Shown: positions 7,976-15,637 of the stretch, piece by piece
Position numbering within the stretch: position 1 is the first letter of the stretch
How the letters are laid out: the number at the start of each line of letters is the position of its first letter
Made by a program: the position numbers and the translations under genes
The notes under the pieces: model-generated
Databases searched by the model: none
What the model was told of the DNA's origin: nothing
What the model saw: only the letters and a program-made list of their open reading frames with translations
Source of the DNA: Kineosporia sp. A_224
GTDB lineage: Bacteria > Actinomycetota > Actinomycetes > Actinomycetales > Kineosporiaceae
NCBI RefSeq assembly: GCF_002198655.1
Contig: NZ_MWLN01000177.1
Coordinates: forward strand, 1 to 47,730
Reading direction: 5' to 3'
Length of the DNA stretch: 47,730 bases

Positions 7976-9412
7976 TCACCCCGCTCGCTTGGAGGAACCA
8001 TGAGCCGCGCTTCCCGTGACCGAGGCGGGGTCGGCACGTCGTTCGTCGTGACCCTGCTCGTGGCCCTCGCCGGCGGCGGTGCCGCCGTCGCCGTGACGAG
8101 TGCGCTCGTCACCAGCCAGGCGCCCGACCTGCCCACCGACACCATCGCCCCCGCGGGCGGGTCCGTCGGTGACGGCCCCTCCGAGGAGATCCTGAACTAC
8201 GGGGAGTAGGACCAGGGCGGGCGCGGGGAAGTCACCCGCGGGCACGCCCTCGTCCGCGTCGGCGACCGGGGCCAGACCGTCCGCCGCCCGGCGCAGCAGG
8301 CGCTCCATCGCCGTCGTCGCCGCGCGCCAGGTGAACCGCGCGGCGTGACCGCGCGCGACCTCGCCGAGGCTCGCCCGGAGCGCGCCGTCGCGCAGGAGGC
8401 GGTCCGTCGCCGCGACCATCGCGTCGAGGTCCTCGACGAGCAGCCCGGTCCGGCCGTCGAGCACCGACTCCGACAGGCCACCGGCGCCGTGGTAGGCGAC
8501 CGTCGGCACGCCGTGCTGCGCCGCCTCGACGACCATGAGCCCCCAGCCCTCCTTCAGCGAGGGCGCGAGCATCATCGTGGCGCCGGCGAGGACGGCGTCC
8601 TTCTCCGCCTCGCTGACGAAGCCCAGGAAGTCGACGGCGTCCGTGACGCCGAGCCGGTCCGCCTCGGCCGCGAGACGTTCGTGCCACCAGCCCTCGCCGA
8701 CGACCCGTAGCCGCAGCCCGGGGTGCCGCGGCAGCAGCCGGGCCAGCACCTCGAGCGCGTGCTCGACGCGCTTGTGCGGCACGAGGCGGCCGAGCACGAC
8801 GAGCGTGGGGCCGGCGTCCGGCAGGGCGGGGGCGTCCCCGGCGCCGGCGTCCGGGGCGGGCAACGGGTCCACGCCGTTGTGCACGACCGCGACGGCCGCG
8901 CTGTCGACGCCGAGGGCGGTCAGCTCGGCGCGGGAGACCTGGGAGACCGTGACGTACTGCTGCCCGCGCAGGGCGCGGGGGGCCAGCCAGGACTCGACCC
9001 ACCAGCCGACACGGGCGGCCACCGGGCCGAGGGCGACCGGCCACTGCTCGCGGTGCACGTGGTGCACGAGGACCACGACGGGGCAGCCGGCGGTGACACG
9101 GGCGAAGAACGGGACGCCGTTCTGCACCTCGAGGACGACCTGCGGCCCGCGCCCACGGAGCCGGTCCGCGAGCAGGCCGAGGAGCGCCCGCGGGTAGACC
9201 CCCAGGCGCCCGCCGGCCCGGACCAGGGTGAAGCCGTCCCGCTCCTCGCGGCGGGCCGCGCCGGCCGGACGGGCGCACCGGACGACGACCTCGCAGCCGT
9301 CGGCGGCGAGCCCGGCGGCGATCCGCTCGACGTAGCGCTCGGACCCTCCGCCCTCGGGATGGGTCGTGTCGCGCCAGTTCAGGACCGTCACGCGCAGCGG
9401 CCAGGAAGACAC
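7976..9412 (-). CDS. GT4-family glycosyltransferase
   Basis: A 478-aa GT-B fold glycosyltransferase. The N-terminal half begins VSSWPLRVTVLNWRDTTHPE followed by the donor/acceptor loop GGGSERYVE. The C-terminal nucleotide-sugar domain has VVLGRLVPHKRVEHAL and the EX7E motif in SLKEGWGLMVVEAAQ. It presumably transfers a sugar from an NDP- or GDP-donor to an envelope lipid or glycan in the cytoplasm. Start GTG 9412 has GGAG 6 nt upstream. The conserved domain ends near residue 390; the last roughly 80 residues (Gly/Asp/Arg-rich) are antisense to the DUF2613 gene and look like run-on rather than domain. A mycobacterial relative by context is Rv0225. Confidence 0.88.
   Translation of the reverse strand: MSSWPLRVTVLNWRDTTHPEGGGSERYVERIAAGLAADGCEVVVRCARPAGAARREERDGFTLVRAGGRLGVYPRALLGLLADRLRGRGPQVVLEVQNGVPFFARVTAGCPVVVLVHHVHREQWPVALGPVAARVGWWVESWLAPRALRGQQYVTVSQVSRAELTALGVDSAAVAVVHNGVDPLPAPDAGAGDAPALPDAGPTLVVLGRLVPHKRVEHALEVLARLLPRHPGLRLRVVGEGWWHERLAAEADRLGVTDAVDFLGFVSEAEKDAVLAGATMMLAPSLKEGWGLMVVEAAQHGVPTVAYHGAGGLSESVLDGRTGLLVEDLDAMVAATDRLLRDGALRASLGEVARGHAARFTWRAATTAMERLLRRAADGLAPVADADEGVPAGDFPAPALVLLPVVQDLLGGAVTDGPARGGDGVGGQVGRLAGDERTRHGDGGTAAGEGHEQGHDERRADPASVTGSAAHGSSKRAG
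8000..8209 (+). CDS. Small single-pass membrane protein, DUF2613-like
   Basis: A 69-aa protein: a basic N-terminus (MSRASRDRGG), one hydrophobic helix (about residues 13-36, FVVTLLVALAGGGAAVAV), then a short acidic extracytoplasmic tail ending SEEILNYGE. Size, topology and the SxxxLNxxE-like end match the DUF2613 family, whose mycobacterial member lies beside aftD. A strong GGAGG 4-5 nt before the ATG and a -10-like box support it as a real gene. The whole gene lies antisense to the 3' end of the GT4 frame ending at 7976, so one of the two reading frames may be shorter in reality or the two genes truly overlap tail to tail. Confidence 0.7.
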   Translation: MSRASRDRGGVGTSFVVTLLVALAGGGAAVAVTSALVTSQAPDLPTDTIAPAGGSVGDGPSEEILNYGE

Positions 9413-9552
9413 CGTCGACTCCAGGGCTGGTTACAGGTGGTCCACGATCCCGTGCTCGGCGGCCCCGACGCGGGGTGGGCCCGCGGACGCCGTGACGGTT
9501 CGTGACCACCGGGGGTGGTGGCGGCCACCCTAGGGACTGCGGCGTGATTTCT

Positions 9553-9568
9553 GCTACCCACGGGTAGC
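9553..9568. promoter_or_regulatory. Inverted repeat, candidate operator
   Basis: GCTACCC-AC-GGGTAGC is a perfect 7-2-7 inverted repeat centred 15 bp upstream of the -10 box of the methyltransferase gene, where a -35 element would sit. It lies in the divergent promoter region shared with the GT4 gene, a position suited to a dimeric repressor. Confidence 0.4.
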
Positions 9569-9575
9569 GGTTCGC

Positions 9576-9581
9576 TATGTT
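9576..9581 (+). promoter_or_regulatory. -10 element of the methyltransferase/aftD operon
   Basis: TATGTT ends 6 nt before GTG 9588, which again fits a leaderless transcript. GGA immediately before the GTG is too close for ribosome binding. Confidence 0.5.
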
Positions 9582-9587
9582 GCAGGA

Positions 9588-10346
9588 GTGCCGGTCGACG
9601 TCGATCCCGCCCTGCTGCCCGAGCGCGGCCTGCGGCGGTCCGTAGCCCTGCTGCGGGCGTTCCGGCTCGAGCAGAGCCGTCCTGACGTCTTCTACTCGAC
9701 CCTCGCCGTCGACACCGTGCGGCAGGTGAGCCGGTACACCTCGCTCGACGGGGCCTCGGTCGTCGACGTCGGCGGCGGCCCCGGATACTTCGCGGACGCC
9801 TTCCGGGGCGCCGGGGCGCGCTACGCCGGCATCGACCCGGACGCCGGGGAGCTCACCGCCCGCGGCGACGCCCCGGAGGGCTTCCTCCGGGCGAGCGGGC
9901 TCGCCCTGCCGCTCGCCGACGGCAGCCTCGACGTCTGCATGTCGAGCAACGTCCTCGAGCACGTGCCGGACCCGGAGCGGATGGCGGGGGAGATGCTCCG
10001 GGTCGTCCGGCCCGGCGGCCTCGTGTGGCTGTCCTGGACGACCTGGCTCTCCCCGTGGGGCGGCCACGAGACCTCCCCGTGGCACTACCTGGGCGGCCGG
10101 CGGGCCGCCGACCGCTACGAGCGCCTGCACGGGCGCCGTCCGAAGAACGACTTCGGCCGCAGCCTGTTCGCGGTCTCCGCCGGGCGGATGTCCCGGTGGG
10201 CCCGCGAGGTCGCCGGCTCCGGGGCGGGCGAGGTCCTCGACGTCCGTGCGCGCTACCACCCGGACTGGGCGGCCTGGGTGGCCCGGGTCCCCGCCGCCCG
10301 TGAGGTCGTCAGCTGGAACGTCGTCGTCGTGGTCCGTCGGCGATGA
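9588..10346 (+). CDS. Class I SAM-dependent methyltransferase (type 11)
   Basis: A 252-aa cytoplasmic methyltransferase. SAM-binding motif I is VVDVGGGPGYFADAF (about residues 60-74), followed by an acidic ribose-binding residue in YAGIDPD, and motif IV region DVCMSSNVLEHVPDPERM, typical of Methyltransf_11. The Trp-rich WLSWTTWLSPWGGHE segment is characteristic of the group found next to AftD/GT4 genes in actinobacteria (Rv0224c-like). Its TGA overlaps the ATG of the AftD-like gene (ATGA at 10343), so the two are translationally coupled. The likely substrate is a lipid-linked sugar or lipoglycan intermediate, by context only. Confidence 0.85.
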   Translation: MPVDVDPALLPERGLRRSVALLRAFRLEQSRPDVFYSTLAVDTVRQVSRYTSLDGASVVDVGGGPGYFADAFRGAGARYAGIDPDAGELTARGDAPEGFLRASGLALPLADGSLDVCMSSNVLEHVPDPERMAGEMLRVVRPGGLVWLSWTTWLSPWGGHETSPWHYLGGRRAADRYERLHGRRPKNDFGRSLFAVSAGRMSRWAREVAGSGAGEVLDVRARYHPDWAAWVARVPAAREVVSWNVVVVVRRR

Positions 10347-13300
10347 CGGCCCTGACGCGCGACCCCGCTCAGGTCGTGCGTCGGGTCGGTGGCGGTGCGG
10401 CCCTCGTCGCAGCCGCGTTCGTCCAGGCGCCCGGCCGGCTCTCGCCGGACACCAAGCTCGACCTGCTCGTCGACCCCGTCGCGTTCCTCGCCCGGGCGTG
10501 GACGCTGTGGGAGCCGCAGGGGGCCTTCGGCCAGCTGCAGAACCAGGCGTACGGCTACTTCCTCCCGATGGGGCCGTTCTTCGCGCTGGGGCACCTCGCC
10601 GGGATCCCGGCCTGGGTCACCCAGCGCGCCTGGTGGGCGCTGCTCCTGCTCGTCGCGTACACCGGGTTCCTGGCCCTCGCCGACCGGCTGGGGATCGGCA
10701 CCGCCGGCACCCGGATCCTCGCGGCGCTCGCCTTCGCCCTGAGCCCGCGGGCCGTCACCGAGCTCGGCGGGATCAGCGCCGAGCTCTGGCCGACGGCGGT
10801 CGCGCCGTGGGTGCTCGTGCCGCTCGTCGCCGCCCGGGAGGGCGGGGAACGGCGGGCCGCGGCCCGGTCGGCGGTCGCGGTCGCGTGCGCGGGCGGTGTC
10901 AACGCCGTCGCCGTGGGCGCCGCGCTGCCGCTCGCCGTCGTCTGGTTCGCCACCGCCCGGGCGGGCCGGCTGCGGCGCCGGCTCGCCTCCTGGTGGGCCG
11001 TCCTCGTCCCGGCCGCCATCGCCTGGTGGCTCGTGCCGCTCGCCCTGCTCGGCCGCTACAGCCCGCCGTTCCTCGACTGGATCGAGTCGTCGACGACGAC
11101 GACGTCCGTCGCGTCGCTGCCGCAGGCGCTGCGCGGGACGACGCACTGGGTGGCCTGGCTGCGCGGCTCGCTGACCGTCTGGCCGGCCGGCGGTGAACTC
11201 GTGTCCTCCGGCCTGCTCGTCACCCTCGGCTGGGCGGCGGTCCTCCTCGGCCTGGCCGCGCTGCTCATGCGCTCGACCCCGCACCGGGCGTTCCTCGTCG
11301 GCGGCATCGTCGTCGGGGTCGGCCTCCTCACACTCGGGCACGTCGGTGCGGCGACGCCGCCGTGGGCGGGTGCCGTCCGGGACCTCCTCGACGGCCCGGG
11401 CGCAGCGCTGCGCAACACCCACAAGTTCGACGTCGTCGTGCGGCTGCCGCTCATGCTCGGCCTCGCGCACGCCGTGGCCGCGATCCGGCTCCCGGTCCTG
11501 GCGTCCGCGCCGTGGGCCCGGCACGGCGTCCGGTTCGTCGCCGTGTGCGCCGTCGCCGGGACGGCGGTCCCCGCGCTCGCGGCCGGGCTGCCGGCCCGCG
11601 GCACCTTCACCGAGGTGCCGCCGTACTGGTCGCAGGCCGCCCGGTGGCTCGCGACCCACGACGACGGCGGACGCACCCTCGTCGTTCCGGGGGCGCCCTT
11701 CGCGACGAGCCTGTGGGGCGACCCCCGGGACGAGCCGCTGCAGGCCCTCGCCCGGACGCCCTGGGCGGTCCGCAACGTCGTCCCGCTGTCGTCGGCCGGC
11801 AACATCCGGATGCTCACGACCGTCGAGCAGCAGCTGTCGACCGGCCGCGGGTCGCCGGGGCTGGCCGCCTACCTGGCCCGGGCCGGCGTGACCCGGCTGC
11901 TCGTGCGCGCCGACCTCGCGGGCGTGCCCGGCTCGACGCCGCGCGCGGTGACCGTGCGCTCGGCGCTGTCCGGCTCGCCGGGGCTCGTCGCGCTCACCCG
12001 GTTCGGGCCGCCGGTCGGCGGGGCCAAGGTCGGGGACGCCGTCGTCGACGACGGGCTCGACGTCACCGTGCCGGCGCTCGAGGTGTGGCAGGTCGAGGTG
12101 CCGGCGGCCCGGGCGGAGGTCTGGGACGCGGGCTCCGCCGTCCGGGTCGCGGGCGGGCCGGAGAACCTGCTCGCGCTCGACGACGCGGGGCTGCTCGAGG
12201 GCCGTCCGGTCGTCCTCGACGGGGACCCGGAGGCGGCCGGCCTGGCCGCCGCGACGGGGGGTGCGGCCGCGCCGCTGGTCGTCACCGACGGCCCGCAGCG
12301 CCGGGAGGCGACCTTCTCGGCGGTCCGTGACGTTTGGTCGGCGCCGCTCACCGCGACCGCCCCCTGGTCGGCACGGCGCGCGGCGCACGACTGGACCGTC
12401 TTCGACGGGCCGCAGGTCGTCGCCCGCTTCACGGGCGTCGCGGACGTCACCGCCTCGAGCTCCGCCGGGGCGGCGGCGTCGCCCTGGGCGCTGCTCGACG
12501 ACGACCCGCTCACCCAGTGGCGGACGGCGGTCCTCGCCGGCGGCACCCCGTGGTGGCAGGTCCGGTTCACCGCGTCCCGGCTCGCCCCGGCGACGGTCAC
12601 CGTCACCCCCGCCGCCCGGTCCGGCGTCACGGCCGTCGACGTCGTCACCGAGACCGGACGGCGCCGGACGTCGATGTCCCCGGACGGCGGCGCGGCCCGC
12701 GAGGTCGAGGTCCCGCCGGGCCCGACGCGGTGGCTGCGCATCGAGCTGACGGGCCGTCGTCCGGCCCTCGTGCCCGAGCAGCCCGGCCTCGGGGCCGTGA
12801 CGGTCCCCGGGGTGGAGCCCGCGCGCCCGCTGCGGCTGCCCGCCGTCACGGACCCGCCGGCGGACGTCGTCCTGCGGACCGCGCGCGACGGCGCCGACGG
12901 GTGCGTGCTCCTCGGGGACAGGCCGCTGTGCGGGTCGACGCTCGCCCGGCCGGGGGAGGAGGACCTGCGTCTGGACCGGGTCGTCCCGCTCCCGGGCGGC
13001 AGCTACCGGGTCGGCGCGCAGGTCCGCGCGCGGCCCTCGCAGGCCTGGGACGCCCAGCTGCGTCCCCTCGGGGACCCGCTCGTCGCGACCGCCTCGAGCC
13101 GCCGCTCGGAGGAGGCCGCGGAGCGCCCGCAGGCCGCCGTCGACCGGGACCTGGGGTCCGGGTGGGTCGCCTCACCGCTCGACCCCGCCCCCGCGCTGAC
13201 CCTCGAGTGGTCGGGCCGGCGCGCCGTCAGCGCGTTCCAGCTGCAGACCGATGCCGCGCTCGCGGTCTCCCGGGCCCGCCGGGTCACGGTGACCGTGGGC

Positions 13301-14641
13301 AGCCGGACCCGGTCCGCCGCGGTCGGTGCCGACGGCTGGGTGCGGTTCCCGGCGATGACCGGGACGTCCCTGACCCTCGTCGTCACCGACCGCCGGGTGC
13401 AGCGGGGCGTCGACCCCGACCGCGGGGTCGTCGAGCTGCCGTTCGGGGTGAGCGAGGTCCTCGTCCCGGCGCTCGACGACCTGCGGCGTCCCCTCGACCT
13501 CGACGCCCGCACCGGGGTCGCCTGCGGCTTCGGCCCCGACCTCGTCGTCGGCGCCGTCACCGTGCCGACCCGGGTCGAGGGCACCGTCCGGGACCTGCTC
13601 GAGCGGCGGGCGATGGCCGCCGTCCCCTGCGGGCGCGGTCGGGCGGCCGCTGCGGCGAGGGTCGCCGCGGACCGGCTCACCGTGCCGGGCGGCGACGTGC
13701 GCGTCACCGTCGGGGCGACGCCGCTGTGGCGGCCAGAGTCGGTCCGGCTGCGCGGCGCCGAGGGGCTGCCCGCGGCCGCGTCCCGTCCCGTGACCGTGCG
13801 ACGGTGGGACGCCGAGCACCGGACCCTCGCCGTGCCGGCCGCCGCGACGGCCCGCCTGCTCGTCGTCCACGAGAACGCCAACCCCGGCTGGCGGGCGACC
13901 GTCGGCGGCCGTCCGCTGACGAGCGTCCGGGTGGACGGCTGGCAGCAGGGCTGGGTGATCCCCGCGGGCCCGGCGGGCACGGTCGTCCTCACGTTCGCCC
14001 CGGGGGCCGGCTACCGGCTCGCTCTCGTGCTCGGCGGGGTGCTGCTGCTCGGTGTGGCGGCGCTCGCGCTCCCGCACCGGCGCCGGCGGGCGGCTGCGGA
14101 CGGCGTGCCGGCAGCGGACGTCCCTGCCGCGTCGGCGCCCGCCCGGGCCGGGCTGTCGCGGCCCGCCCTCGTGACGGCGGCCGTCGTTCTCGTCGTGGCG
14201 GGCGGCTGGTGGGCCGCGGCCGCGCTCTGCGTCGCGGCGGTCGTCGCGCGCCGCGACCGGCGGGCCGCCGTCGTGCTCGCGGCGTCCGGCGCCCTCGTCG
14301 CGGCGGCGGTCTCGGTGGCCCGGGCCGGTGCCGTGCCCGGGGACTCGTTCGCCGACGGGCTGTGCGCCGTCGCGCTCTGGTGCACGCTCGGGTGCGCCGT
14401 CGTCCTCGCCGCGGCGGCGTCAGCGGACGACGTTGCGCAGTCGTCGCTGGAGCGGCCGCTCGACGAGGTGCCAGGACAGGGCGGACAGGGCGAGCGCGGG
14501 GAGGGCCGTGGCGGCGAGGAGGGGCAGGAACGGGATGTCGAACGTCCGCAGGTCGAACCGCTGGACGATCGCGATGAGCACGACCATGTGCCACAGGAAG
14601 AACCCGTAGCTGACGGTTCCGGCCCACACCAGAGGACGTGA
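10343..14641 (+). CDS. aftD: AftD-like alpha-(1->3)-arabinofuranosyltransferase (DUF3367)
   Basis: A giant membrane GT-C enzyme, 1432 aa as read. AftD adds arabinofuranose from decaprenyl-phosphoarabinose to arabinogalactan/lipoarabinomannan outside the membrane. The N-terminus has the family hallmark DTKLDLLVDPVAFLARA, then LWEPQGAFGQLQNQAYGYFL, an acidic GT-C loop, and about 10-12 helices to residue 410. The extracytoplasmic part has two carbohydrate-binding (F5/8-like) modules, one near residue 711 (LLDDDPLTQWRT) and one near residue 929 (AVDRDLGSGWVASP), then NANPGWRATVGGRPL before C-terminal helices. It starts at an ATG overlapping the methyltransferase stop. The last 74 codons are antisense to the acyltransferase gene and have no membrane or domain character, so the functional end is probably near residue 1360. 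The sugar specificity in this organism is inferred. Confidence 0.82.
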   Translation: MTALTRDPAQVVRRVGGGAALVAAAFVQAPGRLSPDTKLDLLVDPVAFLARAWTLWEPQGAFGQLQNQAYGYFLPMGPFFALGHLAGIPAWVTQRAWWALLLLVAYTGFLALADRLGIGTAGTRILAALAFALSPRAVTELGGISAELWPTAVAPWVLVPLVAAREGGERRAAARSAVAVACAGGVNAVAVGAALPLAVVWFATARAGRLRRRLASWWAVLVPAAIAWWLVPLALLGRYSPPFLDWIESSTTTTSVASLPQALRGTTHWVAWLRGSLTVWPAGGELVSSGLLVTLGWAAVLLGLAALLMRSTPHRAFLVGGIVVGVGLLTLGHVGAATPPWAGAVRDLLDGPGAALRNTHKFDVVVRLPLMLGLAHAVAAIRLPVLASAPWARHGVRFVAVCAVAGTAVPALAAGLPARGTFTEVPPYWSQAARWLATHDDGGRTLVVPGAPFATSLWGDPRDEPLQALARTPWAVRNVVPLSSAGNIRMLTTVEQQLSTGRGSPGLAAYLARAGVTRLLVRADLAGVPGSTPRAVTVRSALSGSPGLVALTRFGPPVGGAKVGDAVVDDGLDVTVPALEVWQVEVPAARAEVWDAGSAVRVAGGPENLLALDDAGLLEGRPVVLDGDPEAAGLAAATGGAAAPLVVTDGPQRREATFSAVRDVWSAPLTATAPWSARRAAHDWTVFDGPQVVARFTGVADVTASSSAGAAASPWALLDDDPLTQWRTAVLAGGTPWWQVRFTASRLAPATVTVTPAARSGVTAVDVVTETGRRRTSMSPDGGAAREVEVPPGPTRWLRIELTGRRPALVPEQPGLGAVTVPGVEPARPLRLPAVTDPPADVVLRTARDGADGCVLLGDRPLCGSTLARPGEEDLRLDRVVPLPGGSYRVGAQVRARPSQAWDAQLRPLGDPLVATASSRRSEEAAERPQAAVDRDLGSGWVASPLDPAPALTLEWSGRRAVSAFQLQTDAALAVSRARRVTVTVGSRTRSAAVGADGWVRFPAMTGTSLTLVVTDRRVQRGVDPDRGVVELPFGVSEVLVPALDDLRRPLDLDARTGVACGFGPDLVVGAVTVPTRVEGTVRDLLERRAMAAVPCGRGRAAAAARVAADRLTVPGGDVRVTVGATPLWRPESVRLRGAEGLPAAASRPVTVRRWDAEHRTLAVPAAATARLLVVHENANPGWRATVGGRPLTSVRVDGWQQGWVIPAGPAGTVVLTFAPGAGYRLALVLGGVLLLGVAALALPHRRRRAAADGVPAADVPAASAPARAGLSRPALVTAAVVLVVAGGWWAAAALCVAAVVARRDRRAAVVLAASGALVAAAVSVARAGAVPGDSFADGLCAVALWCTLGCAVVLAAAASADDVAQSSLERPLDEVPGQGGQGERGEGRGGEEGQERDVERPQVEPLDDRDEHDHVPQEEPVADGSGPHQRT

Positions 14642-15637
14642 CCGGGCGAGGACCTGCCATCGGGCCGCCGGGTCGCCGAACACCGCGGGCACGAGCAGGA
14701 CGAGCGCCAGCACGAGGTACAGCACGTGCTTCACGGCCGACTCGGCCGCCGTCGCCGGGCTGAGGTCGTACGGCCCGACGAGCCGGGTCGTGGCCACCCA
14801 GTAGGTCGCGGCGGCCATCGCGAACCAGGCCCCGGGAGCAGCGGCCGCCTCGCGCAGCCAGCGCGGGCCGCCGTCGCCACGGTGCTCGCGCAGCCAGGCC
14901 AGGCCCATCCCCGCCGCGAACCAGTCGAGGTAGCCGGGCAGCCAGTAGAGCGGCGCGAGCCGCCCGGCGCTCGAGGTCGCCCAGCCCAACCGCCATGCGG
15001 TCGCGACGACGACGAGCAGCACCACGACGGCGAGCACGCGCCGACCGTGCCACGTGCGACCGACCGACCGGCCGGACCTGCCGAGCCAGAGCACGGCCAG
15101 CAGGGGGAGAGCCACGTAGAACGAGATCTCCGTCCCCAGGCTCCACGTGTGCGTGAACCCGGGCAGCAGCGGGCCCTCGTGGTAGACCGAGGTGAGCGTC
15201 CAGGCCCGGAGCCAGTCCGCGCCGGGGCGCGCGGCGGCGCCGGGCACCAGCAGCGCGAGGCCGGCCACGGCGAGCAGGTACGCCGGCACGAGCCGTACCG
15301 CGCGCCGCCACAGATACGGGGCCGCCCGGACCGCCGGGGCCCGGCCGCGGGCGGCGAGCACCCGAGGCCGCATGAGGAGGAAGCCGGACAGGACGAAGAA
15401 GACCGCGACGCCCGCGTCGCCGCGGGCGAGCCAGCCGGCCCAGGGACCCCGGGTGCCGGCCCCGCTCTCGAAGCCCACGTGGGTCAGCAGGACGAGCGCC
15501 GCGGCCGCGGCCCGGTAGACCTCGAGGACGGGCAGGTCGTGCCGCGGCCGGGCGGCGGGCTCAGCGGTCGGGGCGCCGACGGGGGCCGGCGCGGCCGGCG
15601 GGCCTGGTGCCGTGCCGACGGCGGGGGTCGCGGTCAC
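14420..15637 (-). CDS. Membrane acyltransferase (acyltransferase-3 family)
   Basis: A 405-aa integral membrane O-acyltransferase that would acylate a sugar of a surface glycan. After a Pro/Ala-rich start it shows the family opening DLPVLEVYRAAAAALVLLTH, then FFVLSGFLLMRPRVLA, a YLWRRAVRLVPAYLLA motif and about 10 helices, ending LSWHLVERPLQRRLRNVVR, the usual end of the family. The GTG at 15637 overlaps the stop of the upstream membrane-protein gene by 4 bp (GTGA). Its 3' end overlaps the tail of the convergent aftD frame by 222 bp; because the family-typical C-terminus lies right before the stop at 14420, this frame is complete and it is the aftD tail that is suspect. By context it resembles Rv0228. 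Confidence 0.87.
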   Translation of the reverse strand: MTATPAVGTAPGPPAAPAPVGAPTAEPAARPRHDLPVLEVYRAAAAALVLLTHVGFESGAGTRGPWAGWLARGDAGVAVFFVLSGFLLMRPRVLAARGRAPAVRAAPYLWRRAVRLVPAYLLAVAGLALLVPGAAARPGADWLRAWTLTSVYHEGPLLPGFTHTWSLGTEISFYVALPLLAVLWLGRSGRSVGRTWHGRRVLAVVVLLVVVATAWRLGWATSSAGRLAPLYWLPGYLDWFAAGMGLAWLREHRGDGGPRWLREAAAAPGAWFAMAAATYWVATTRLVGPYDLSPATAAESAVKHVLYLVLALVLLVPAVFGDPAARWQVLARSRPLVWAGTVSYGFFLWHMVVLIAIVQRFDLRTFDIPFLPLLAATALPALALSALSWHLVERPLQRRLRNVVR

